From Brachypterus glaber (taxonomy: Eukaryota > Arthropoda > Insecta > Coleoptera > Kateretidae), in contig OY294048.1 in assembly GCA_958510825.1 (NCBI GenBank), forward strand, positions 22,709,589-22,773,588: DNA of 64,000 nucleotides, in the 5' to 3' direction. Shown in pieces: positions 1 through 8,975 of this stretch. The stretch's first letter is position 1. Each line of letters opens with the position of its first letter. The notes beneath the pieces were generated by a model that saw only the letters and a list, made by a program, of their open reading frames with translations, was not told where the DNA came from and did no database searches. The position numbers and the translations under genes were made by a program.

Positions 1-1
1 T

Positions 2-241
2 GCTAGACGATACATCGGCGAGATTCTCCAACCTATTGTCACCCCTTTTGCTTAAGAATAAGGCCCCAATTTCATTCTCAAACAAGATAACGCGAGGACA
101 CACACGGCAAGAATTATGAAAAATTTGTTTGAAGGACAACATATTGTTGTTATAGAATGGCCAGCAAACAATCTAGACATGGACCTCCTTAAGCATCTTT
201 GGGATATACTTGGACGACGAATAAGAGGTGATGCACAGGAG
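2..241 (+). pseudogene. Tc1/mariner-like transposase, C-terminal catalytic part (first half)
   Basis: Reading from base 2 gives the end of a Tc1-type DDE transposase: an EILQPIVTPF block, the DNARTHTAR motif with the second catalytic Asp (about 93-119), then WPANNLDMDLLKHLWD and LGRRIR. In the family the third catalytic acid is the Glu of the LNPIE-type motif; here that position reads LLK, a Lys, so the copy cannot be catalytic. Two in-frame TAA codons (about 50-58) confirm decay. The window edge removes the N-terminal half, and the reading frame is cut after base 241 by a P element and resumes at 4806. The Tc1 copy is therefore older than the P insertion. Family assignment is firm; the exact subfamily is not determined. 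Confidence 0.85.
234..241. repeat. 8-bp target site duplication, left (CACAGGAG)
   Basis: CACAGGAG directly precedes the left end of the P element and recurs directly after its right end at 4798-4805. Eight-base duplications are the hallmark of P-element insertion. Removing the element plus one copy restores the Tc1 reading frame. Confidence 0.92.
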
Positions 242-292
242 TAGGGACCCTATATAAAATGACATTAAACTTCACACAAAGGGTTAAGACAC
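242..292 (+). repeat. P-element left terminal inverted repeat (51 bp)
   Basis: Starts TAGGGACCCTA and ends GGGTTAAGACAC. It matches the reverse complement of 4747-4797 along its whole length with about five mismatches. The outer 11 bases contain a small palindrome (TAGGGACCCTA). Confidence 0.95.
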
Positions 293-2252
293 GCTTTGAT
301 TTTGAGGTTAAAATGGCAACCAAACACTAGTATTGTTAAACAATGAAAGACAATGGTTTTATTCAAAGTGCTTTGGTGCCAAATCTAAATCTAGTAATAA
401 TTATGTCTAAATTTAATATAATTCTGTCAGATACAAAATCTGAGGTTATAGTTAAATGTCAACCCGAACAGAGGCGTCGATATTAATTAATATAATAATA
501 TTGTCATATTTAAGTGTCAGTGTCAAACTGAATATTTGGTCATCAAATTTATTTATTTACGAAATTATGGTTTATAGTTTTATTATTGTACTTTTTTAAA
601 GTGCCTACGAAAATACCTGTACACTTTAAATCAAGATTTACTTATGGAATATACTGACGACCGTCAGTGTTCGAATAATCTCGGAATTTTCCCTAAATAG
701 TTGAAATTACTTTTATTTGGAACTGAATTAATTTTGAAGAAAAGAATAATATAAATAAATAAGAGGAATGTAAAAAATTCAGGCATGTACCGAAGAATAT
801 GATCAACTAGTAGTTTTACTTTAGCAAACTAAAAGTATTAAAAAAAAATAATTTTATAGGTATTCCTTTAATGATAACTGCAGGTTTTTCATTATTGTTT
901 TCTATGATAATTATAATAAAAATATACATTAAAACTTTGATTAGAACGTGTTTATTTTAGGATTGCACTAGGTATGTTTATGTATTTTTTTTATTATAAT
1001 CCAAAAAATATATTTTTTATTATTTAGTAATAAAATATGTTGAAGATTTTCATATATTAAAGTGTGTGCATACATAACAAATTTATATTTTTATAAGTTT
1101 TATACTTCGACGTTTTAAATCATAAATTCACGGCAAAACAGAAAGAATGAAAAGTGTACTATCCCAGCCAATACAGGATCAGCCAGGCACTAACGAATAA
1201 GGAAATCCAATTCAATAACAAATTAAATATTTTATTAACGAAATTAAGGTAATTTACATGTATTTTCTTTTCTGCTGTTTGTTACTTTTGTGGTTTTAAA
1301 TTGTTCAGTTCAGTTCAGCTTACTATTTTTATCTATCCAAAAGTAATAATTCTGAATTTTAAAATTTTAATATTTTTTGTTTTAATTAAAGAGTTATGCT
1401 TATTATATAATTTACTGCTTTTCTCGTTACGTTATAGTCATCTGCTTTTTTAGATAAGAAATATTTTGTAGATGCATTCCATTAATAAGTCCATTTTCTT
1501 TCACAGTTTTTGCATGCTGCACCTGCATGTAAGCTAAAGAAGTAACTTCTCCCAGTACAGCAAAGTCTTGCTCCTTTCTTCAGCTTTTTATTATTTCTTA
1601 TTCACTGTCATCCGCAAAATATTAAATGTTAATTTTTTGACCTAGTATACTATAGTAACTGTAACTGTTCATTATATTCAATCATCCCCAAAAAATGCAT
1701 GCCCACTTTAAGCTCATATAGGTACCCCAAATAAAAAAACCAAAAATTGTAGGAGACTCCTGGAGTCCCAACTAGCAGTTTTAGGTGCCGCTTACAAAAC
1801 TAATTATATATTGTTAAAATCGAGGTTAAATTGTTATTTGTGATATTCTGCTGCAATTCGTTTTTCTCGAAAAACCTTATTAATAATAGTCTAGATAGGA
1901 TAGGGTATGATCTAGATTCTACTGTGTCCACTTTTGTTGTGTTAGGGCAAATTTTGTTGATAAATGGAAGGGGGTCAGAGTAAATTTTTTTCAGTCGGGT
2001 GATGATCCGGTATCATCGGCAGAGTGGAGAACACTCACTGAGAATGGCTTACTGTACTAAAACAACGTTAAGTATAACTTTTAACTTTTCCTGAAAAAGT
2101 TACGTTAGTCGGGAATTTCTTTCAGCTTTTTTCGATTTTTAAAAAATTTTAAGCCCCCCTAAACTTTTTTTGTGGGGATTACTTTCAAAAACAATATGGA
2201 TCTTCCTCATAGAACTACCGTATACTATTCTAGCGCAGGCGCTGTGAATATA
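293..2252. other. Non-coding left half of the P element
   Basis: AT-rich sequence with stops in all frames and no recognisable gene. Bases 2100-2245 are an inverted relative of repeats at 42380-42680 and 47975-48070 (shared blocks around CTAGCGCA and CTTTCAAAAACAAT), so this half probably received secondary insertions. No promoter could be assigned. Confidence 0.5.
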
Positions 2253-2490
2253 TTCATTATACGCCAAAATTTAATATAGATGCAAGTCCCTTGCATAACA
2301 ACTTTACACCACGATATTTCAAGAACGCTTTGACATAAAGACTTCAAATTTTAGACAAATGTTTTCTACTACTTAGAAAATCTTTGTTCCAAATTTCAAG
2401 TCTCTATGTCAAAGCGTTTTTGAAATATCGTGGTGTAAAGATGTTATGCAAGGGCCTTGCATCTATATTTGGTGTATATAGTATAATGAA
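2253..2490. repeat. Foldback/palindromic repeat inside the P element
   Basis: The two halves are reverse complements: TAGATGCAAG, CTTGCATAAC and CACGATATTTCAA each appear on both sides of a centre near 2372. Arms are roughly 115 bp with scattered mismatches. A partial, diverged relative lies at 20895-20995, so this is a dispersed family and not an intrinsic part of the P element. No target duplication was identified. Confidence 0.75.
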
Positions 2491-2522
2491 GTCGAAAGCT
2501 AATAACTTAATTATAATTATAA

Positions 2523-4638
2523 TTAATTTCCATTAAAGTTTAATACATTTTGTTGAATGCTTTTGCTTCCTAGGTAATAAGAGCTACTTTGAATAATTTC
2601 TCTTCTACTTTTTCGTTTTAGTTTTGCCAAATGAATCCTTATTCTGTATAAACAAAAAAAGTTAATGATTTTTAATTTAATTTTGTGACATTCAGGGAAT
2701 TGAATGGAAACAATTTGTTTATCTTTAAAAACGTAATGTTTAAAGAAATTTAAAAAATCAAAGTTCTTTGTAGGAACATGCTTGCTTAAGTTATTAAATA
2801 TTTTTTCCATTCTGATAAAAAGAGAAAATACAATTTCTGAAGGATAATTTAGGGAACTGTTTCCAATCTCTTTTAAATGAATTAGTTTTGTATATGATTT
2901 ATTTGTTTTTTTTGAAACCAAAAAGTTTTTGCAAAGAGTACAACTTAAACGCTTTTTTATTCTGTTTATAATATAACCTGCTGAATAGTATACACAGTTT
3001 TGAGTTGTATTGTTTAGATCCTCATTATTATCCCAGTTTGTTGGGAGGAGATCTTCAAAATTTACAAGTGGTTTTATTTTTGTTGTTTTATTGCCATTGG
3101 TTGGGTTCTTGTAGACATTAGACTAAACCAATGGTCAATAGCAAATATAAACCATGCTGTTGTTGATGCATTTTCATCCTCAGCAACAAATTCAATACCT
3201 GCACTTACGTCTTTACTTAATGTGTAACAAGCTTTGGAGACTTTCATTTTATTAAAATGATTTAAATTTAAAAGATCTACATTTAACTTTGGTGAAATTT
3301 GATAGTCCGAATCATTTTGAAATTCTGCTAAATTTTGAATGTATTTAACATCAACCATGTTGGTTGGTAGTTTATATTTTTCAACAAAATAATTTGGAAT
3401 TTGGAAAAATTTATTATTTATTAAACTAGAACGGATATTTTTAAATAAATGTGGTGGATCTGCCATAAAGTATACCTTTTTGTTAACGTTATTTGGGTGT
3501 ATGATATAATTTTGAAATTGAATTTTTTTAGATTTAATGCCGAAAGTTTTCCACATCGCTTGGTTAGAGGCACCCATGTCTGTTGTAACACAATAAACAT
3601 TAAGCCCTATCCTATCACATAAGATTAAAATTTCTTGAAAAACTTCAGTTAGCGTTTCACCGCTAATAGAATCACTTGTAAAATGATAACATACAATTTG
3701 TTTAAATCTTAAATTTATACCACCAATCATAAGAGCCAAAACATGAGTGGCTATTTCATTTAAATTACCCAACGTTGCATTACCCAATGTGCTGCTAGAT
3801 GAAACCCAATATTCTTTCCCAGGCGTTATTGAAGCTTCATCTGCAAATAAGCAACAATCACGTTCAAAATCATTCATACTATTACTTTTGATTTTTAAAT
3901 AATCAAAGATTTCATATAATACACCAGGTAAAAAGTTAACATGCTCTATTTTTCTAGATAGTGTTCTTAATGACGGCAACGGAAAATTTAACTTTAATAA
4001 ATATTTGTAACCATTTGAACCACACACAAACTTAATTTTTAACGATTTTTCGATGGTATTATTAGACCATTTTCTATTTGGTTTTTGTTGAACGTACCTC
4101 CCAATGATAAAATTAAATTATTATATTGATTTTTGCGCAAATTTTGATTATTAAAAATTTTCTTCTTCCAATGTTTTTATGTATATATTAAGTGCTTTAA
4201 ATTTTTCTTCATTTTCTACAAGTATTTTCTCAATTTCCAAAATATTTTTATCTTTCTCCAAAATAATTTGTTCCTTTTCAAAAATAATTTTTTCATAATT
4301 CGATAATTTAGAATGAATTTGATTACCATCTAGAACATTTAATTTTCTATTAAAACTACAATTTTTTTGAATTTTTGGAATTGCGGTTTCTTTTAATTTT
4401 AAAATAAAATCTTCCTCTGAAAAGTGTGCCTACAAAAGTTACAAATTTAAAAATTTTAAAGTTAATTTTTTCATATTTTTACTTCGCAAATTTTTGATTT
4501 ATCGAAAATCTTCCAATTCGGAAGATACATGCCTCTTTTCCATTCATTTAATAATGCATTGCATTTGGGGAATGGAAATAATATATATCCTGCATGGATA
4601 GAATTACGACAGTTTACCACTGAACATTGTCGTGACAT
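2523..4638 (-). pseudogene. P-element transposase (THAP9-like), frameshifted
   Basis: The first exon starts at Met 4638 (MSRQCSVVNC) and is a THAP C2CH zinc finger: Cys-x4-Cys, LFPFPK, NEWKRGMY. A 53-bp intron (4430-4482, GT..AG on the minus strand) joins ICE to AHFSEEDF, which completes the CxxH of the THAP fold. The second exon gives a Glu/Lys-rich coiled coil (about 4151-4429). After two apparent frameshifts near 4050-4150 the conserved P-transposase core begins: KWSNNTIEKSLKIKFVCGSN, then PLPSLRTLSRK, a long RNase H-like region, and TAWFIFAIDHWFSLM. A further frameshift near 3105-3120 leads into NGNKTTKIKPLVNF and continues open to the stop at 2523. Spliced length fits P transposases (roughly 650-700 residues). 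In life it binds the element's ends through the THAP domain and cuts them; this copy is broken. Confidence 0.85.
4430..4482 (-). other. Intron in P transposase (53 bp)
   Basis: On the minus strand the donor is GAA|GTAAAAAT and the acceptor TTTTGTAG|GCACAC. Splicing keeps the frame and rebuilds the THAP Cys-x2-His pair (CEAHF). Removing it is needed for a complete THAP domain, so the intron call is well supported. Confidence 0.85.
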
Positions 4639-4746
4639 TTTTTCAAAAAACACGTCTATGGATATTTTGACAAGGTATGTCACTTCGACTATACCAATAG
4701 TGCCAATTCGCAAAAAAAACATAACCCTGCAGAAATTACTAAATTG

Positions 4747-4797
4747 GTGTCTCAACCCTTTGTGTGAAGTTAAATGTCACTTTATTTAGGGTCCCTA
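4747..4797 (-). repeat. P-element right terminal inverted repeat (51 bp)
   Basis: Reverse complement of 242-292 with few mismatches; ends TAGGGTCCCTA immediately before the second CACAGGAG. Confidence 0.95.
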
Positions 4798-4805
4798 CAC
4801 AGGAG
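4798..4805. repeat. 8-bp target site duplication, right
   Basis: CACAGGAG, identical to 234-241. Confidence 0.92.
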
Positions 4806-4961
4806 TTAGGTGGACGGCTTTAACAAGCATGGGATGATATACCTCAGAATCTGTTACGTAGATTGATAAAATCAATGCAATGCCAAGGCGTTGTGAGGAA
4901 GTTCTACGAGACAGAGGAGGACATGCCCACTAATAGATTTAGATTTTTCTGCAGAATTTAA
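4806..4961 (+). pseudogene. Tc1/mariner-like transposase, C-terminus (second half)
   Basis: Continues the frame broken at 241: LGGRL, one in-frame TAA, then QAWDDIPQNLLRRLIKSMQ, a typical Tc1 tail where the IPQ...R.LI.SM block ends the protein, and a stop at 4959-4961. Together with 2-241 it is one old gene cut by the P element. Confidence 0.85.
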
Positions 4962-5080
4962 ATTTTTTTAATTTTATTCTTAATGTAATTTTCATTTATT
5001 TATTCATTTTTTGTTTTTATTGATAGATTTTTTCTTTAAACTGGTTTGTTTGAATTGCTAACATGTTATCAACTTACTGT

Positions 5081-5280
5081 NNNNNNNNNNNNNNNNNNNN
5101 NNNNNNNNNNNNNNNNNNNNNNNNNNNNNNNNNNNNNNNNNNNNNNNNNNNNNNNNNNNNNNNNNNNNNNNNNNNNNNNNNNNNNNNNNNNNNNNNNNNN
5201 NNNNNNNNNNNNNNNNNNNNNNNNNNNNNNNNNNNNNNNNNNNNNNNNNNNNNNNNNNNNNNNNNNNNNNNNNNNNNNNN
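5081..5280. other. Assembly gap (200 N)
   Basis: Exactly 200 N, the same length as the other two gaps, so a scaffolding placeholder of unknown true size. The LINE reading frame at 5281 runs open into it. Confidence 0.99.
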
Positions 5281-5682
5281 TATTTTCTGGTTTCCATTTC
5301 CAAATTTGTTTTGGTAATCTTACATCAGCAAGTCTTCTCATGTGCCCATACCATAATAATTGCTTTTTTTCAATACTATCTAAAAGTGTGTATTCAGCTT
5401 CCATTCTACCCCTTATCTCTTCATTTCTAACCCTGTCCAAAAGCGTTTTCTTACAACATCTCCTCCAGTACATCATTTCTGTTGCATTTAATTTGTTTCT
5501 TAAAATATTGCTTAATGTCCATGCTTCTGCCCCATAAGTTACTGTACTTTCAACAAAAGTGCTAAAAATTATTTTTTTAGTTTGCTTCCGTATTACGTCA
5601 TTCCATAAAATAGGATGTAATTGTCTTATTACTGTCTTTCCTCTTTTAATTTTGTTTTTAATGTCTTGACATAATTACATAT
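5281..5682 (-). pseudogene. LINE reverse-transcriptase polyprotein, C-terminal fragment
   Basis: About 130 codons open on the minus strand: KRGKTVIRQLHPILWND, STVTYGAEAWTLS, MMYWRRCCKKTLLDRVRNEE, then IEKKQLLWYGHMRRL and LPKQIWKWKP. This layout (YGxExWTL, DRVRNEEI, QLxWYGHxxR) is the segment after the catalytic palm in RTE-like and related insect LINEs. The frame is uninterrupted here and enters the gap at 5280, so the 3' end of the ORF is missing. The upstream palm and endonuclease are absent, which is typical of 5' truncation. RTE-like is a best guess from the motif order. Confidence 0.7.
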
Positions 5683-5689
5683 TATATTT

Positions 5690-7460
5690 AACTGAGTTAA
5701 ATAATTTTGAAATTAAATAATGATTTTAAATTCGCGAATGGCCATTTACATTATTTCGATTAAAGAAAATAATTAAATGTAATTTTATACTCAGTTTAGA
5801 GATTTCAGATAGTTTTGATTTTTATAGAAATAAATACTTATCGGATATCAGCTTCGCAGGTACAGGAATCTGGTCAGGCATACCAGTCAAAGTTAAGATA
5901 ACGTCATCATAAATTCAGAGATGTTCCTCGATAGAATTTATGTAGGTAAGATACGCTCGATACAGACTCCAAAGCTTCACAAGAGCTCTGCATGAAGGTC
6001 TTCATAGAGAAAGAATTTCTTAAAAAAAGAAACGGAGGTCCATAAGAGAAAGCCAACTCCGTAGGGACAAGAAAAGTCCATAAAAAAACTCTGTATAAAA
6101 TAAAAGGGACAACATAGTAGGAACATATTTACCACAATGGTACAATAATAAAAATCATAAAATAAATTTACCCAAAGCAATTTTCTATTTAGATTTGGAC
6201 TTTTCTTTAGAAACAAGAATATTTATACTTGTTGCCATGTGCTAGAACAACAATTTTGAGGTTAAAAATCTTATTCTGACAGCAAGTTAAGAAAATAAAA
6301 AGAAATGTTTAAAATAATATTTACCTCAGAAATATATTTTTAGAACTCCATTTTACAAGGAACTGTTCCACTGTTATATTTCATTATTTCAAGCATCATT
6401 GGGTTTTGCCAATTGTCTGCGGCAAAATGGGGAGACCGGAAGAGAAAAAGCAAGAGAGAAAGGAACTTGTTCTTTGTACTTTGCTAAAGCAAGGTTGCGA
6501 AAACAAGCAAAAAAAATTTAAACTTCAAAAATTTTTCAACATTTTTGTTTGGATTTTCTTTTAGCAAAAAACGAAAATTTTGGAAAAAAAATCGTGTTAC
6601 AATAAGCTTAATTGTAAACCAGTTTTAGTAACTTTTTTATTAATTGTAAAACAGTTTTGGGGATATTTTTTTTAATAAGTTGGTAACAAATAATTAAAAT
6701 TACATTTTTAAAAATTTTGGTATTTTATATTCACAGTAACTAAAGATCTAAAATTCTCATAAAATAATAATAATAAATATGTATGTTTTGTGTTGTTTTG
6801 TGTCTGATTTTGGGATGGGTTTAATAAAGATAAAAGCAATTGAGACACCTCTGTACACTGAAGTACTTGTTAACTCTTTCTTATCCATTTTTATTCAAAA
6901 TAACTACAAAAATACACTTAAAACTTAAAAAGTTTGTAACTATTATTAATTTGTAATAAAATGGAACAAATTAATTTTTTTAAATTGTGAGTGTCATTCT
7001 TACCAATAAAAATACATTCAATTCCCCAAATCAGTCATATTGAAATTATTCAAAACTAAAGTACTTTGTAAGCAAAATAAAACGCGCAAATAATAGCATA
7101 AAGAACTCTTTCTATAAGACATTTGGCTCAAACGTCCATTAAAAACTCCCCGCTTCGAGGCCAGTTTTTCAAAAATGGACGCATGGGCCAAAATAGTGTC
7201 TTATGTAACTTGTCCTTTAATATATTATTATTCGTTTGTTTTTTAAGGCTTACAAATTCTAAAAATGAGATGTTTTCGCATTTTTTTTTGATATATTTTC
7301 TTGAAAATTTTATATAAATGCTTAAGATATTTCTTTGATTTTTATAAACAACACTAACAAATATGTTCGGTTTGTATTGAAAGCAGAACAACAATATTTT
7401 GAATAATTTAATGTTTATTTAATGTTATTTTATTATTTTGAAGCAATATAAGTTTTTTTT
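5690..7460. other. Unassigned AT-rich DNA
   Basis: No convincing coding sequence. Short open frames have no recognisable domains. At about 7098-7202 there is an imperfect inverted repeat (AAGACATTTGGCTCAAACG against the reverse complement of the block ending GTGTCTTA) that could be a small MITE. The rest shows only A/T runs. Confidence 0.4.
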
Positions 7461-7659
7461 ACATTGGTAAACCGGGCCCTAGGAGGTTCATCTTATAAAC
7501 AGAGACAAATTCTGAAACCAGATTCGCATTCAGCGGCCAAAAAAGTATGAGTTTTATCCTTAAAAGTCTTACTTGAGATGAATTATAATTTCACAAAAGT
7601 GAACGGACATAGGACTGATCGTAAAACGATTTCACAAACCGGACAAGTTAGGTTAATTC
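7461..7659 (+). repeat. Dispersed repeat A, copy 1 (LINE insertion host)
   Basis: About 200 bp highly similar to 13417-13634, including CCAGATTCGCATT, CACAAAAGTGAACGGACATA and ACCGGACAAGTT. The copy is interrupted by the LINE after GGTTAATTC and resumes at 11856 with AATTCTGCTGGCAGAT. It begins with the right terminus of the MITE that is complete in copy 2. Confidence 0.85.
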
Positions 7660-7973
7660 AAATAACAAAAACGTACGTGGCAACGGCAACAGTGCTGGTT
7701 CTTAATGACCGAAAATAGTTATAAATTACCTGTTATATATTCTTTTATACTTCTTTCTGTGTATAAACATTCTTTTTAGACACCAGTGAACACCTTTGTA
7801 TACTTAGTTCTGTTAAATCGCGAGTTTATTTCGTTTGTTTTGATTTCTGAAGTCGAGCTGATAACAGTGTCCAGTCGAAATTTTTAAGCGGCGTTGCCGG
7901 ACTTACTTTTTTTATACGGTTTTCTACAACTTTTATTTTTTTTTCTCTAAATGACTATATTTTCACCCTAATT

Positions 7974-8975
7974 ATGGCATGTAGTTGTGGTTTTGTTATT
8001 AACGAGGTCTTATGCTTTCTTCAACAAAAATATAACACTCTGGATGAAGTCTCATTGGTACAACTCTGTGATAACACTTTCTCCGAAGCTGTTATTGAAG
8101 AAGCTAAAGAAGTTCTTGCAGCCCATTGTACGTTTAATGGTCCTGCCTCTAGAAAGGGAGAAGGTCGCAAAAAACGCTTACTTACCGATATAATTAAAAC
8201 TTTGCGTGAAACCGACCCTGCAAAGTTGCCGAAATTTGCCGCTGTTAATCTTTCTTCTCTGCCTCCGGTCACTTTTGACTGTATCGACGTATCTTCGCTT
8301 CTAAAAACAGTTACTACCTTACGATTTGAGCTAGAAAGAATTAAGCTTGGAAACTTCAACGAATTTTCTGCAATAAAGGAAGAAGTTAAACTTCTTAAAG
8401 CTTCTCAATCTAGCTCTCAAAGATTGAGAATTTATTCAACGCCTGAACTCTCTAACAATCAACGCATTAATCGTTCAAACAGTGTTAGTAACACGTCCGA
8501 CACCAACAAACAAACCGGAAACACTACTAAGGTATCTCCTACTCCTAGTGCACTCTTGAATGGAAAATCCAAAAGGCAAGAAGATAGTAATTCCATAGAG
8601 CCTAAGGCGGTTACTAATAAAAATATTAATTCTGCATTTAGTCAAGCTGGTAATAAACATTCTAATCAAAACCCTTCTAATAAAAGAACAATTTTGGGTT
8701 CCGGAAATAATTCTCTGCCTGCTTTAACTAAATTTAAATACCTGTTCGCTTCTAGAATCGATATATCTATAACTGCTGAAAGTTTAAAATCACACCTGAA
8801 TCAGTGTGGTATAGAAAATTGCCTAATTATAAGCCTTCGTACCAGAACTGGTGAGTTCAACTCATTTAAAATCGGAATACCTTACAGTTCTTTTGATTTA
8901 GCTTTTAACCCTGATATTTGGCCACAGGAAGCTGTTGTCGGAGAGTGGGAAAACCTATTTCAAACAAGGCAATGA
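7974..8975 (+). CDS. LINE ORF1 protein (333 aa), intact
   Basis: Complete open frame. The N-terminal 60 residues start MACSCGFVINEVL and are rich in Cys and hydrophobics. A short helix-prone segment lies near residues 105-145 (VTTLRFELERIK...IKEEVKLL), compatible with a coiled coil for multimerisation. A low-complexity Ser/Asn/Thr linker covers about 150-240. A C-terminal domain at about 250-330 holds ITAESLKSHLNQCGI, FNSFKIGIP and FNPDIWPQ, the pattern of the RRM-like or LINE ORF1 C-terminal domain (SFKV...WP). Such proteins bind the element's RNA in ribonucleoprotein particles. The stop overlaps the ORF2 start as ATGA (8972-8975). The start at 7974 is the first Met of the frame; no alternative decides it. 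Confidence 0.8.
   Translation: MACSCGFVINEVLCFLQQKYNTLDEVSLVQLCDNTFSEAVIEEAKEVLAAHCTFNGPASRKGEGRKKRLLTDIIKTLRETDPAKLPKFAAVNLSSLPPVTFDCIDVSSLLKTVTTLRFELERIKLGNFNEFSAIKEEVKLLKASQSSSQRLRIYSTPELSNNQRINRSNSVSNTSDTNKQTGNTTKVSPTPSALLNGKSKRQEDSNSIEPKAVTNKNINSAFSQAGNKHSNQNPSNKRTILGSGNNSLPALTKFKYLFASRIDISITAESLKSHLNQCGIENCLIISLRTRTGEFNSFKIGIPYSSFDLAFNPDIWPQEAVVGEWENLFQTRQ

Larger units (their letters stand above)
242..4797. mobile_element. P-element-like DNA transposon, 4,556 bp
   Basis: Both ends are defined directly: 51-bp terminal inverted repeats (242-292 and 4747-4797) differing at only a few positions, flanked by the 8-bp duplication CACAGGAG. The right half carries, on the minus strand, a THAP-domain transposase with one intron. 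The left 2 kb is non-coding and holds a palindromic foldback repeat. The element sits inside a dead Tc1 transposase. The transposase has frameshifts, so this copy looks non-autonomous, although its ends are well preserved and could be recognised by a source element elsewhere. Most P elements are nearer 3 kb, so the copy is long, partly because of the non-coding left half. Confidence 0.93.

Noticed and set aside
5058..5537. Open frames crossing the N gap
   Set aside because: They consist mostly of unknown residues; only the minus-strand LINE frame to the right of the gap is supported.
5977..6216. 79-codon minus frame as a small membrane protein
   Set aside because: Hydrophobic composition follows from T/A-rich DNA; no other support.
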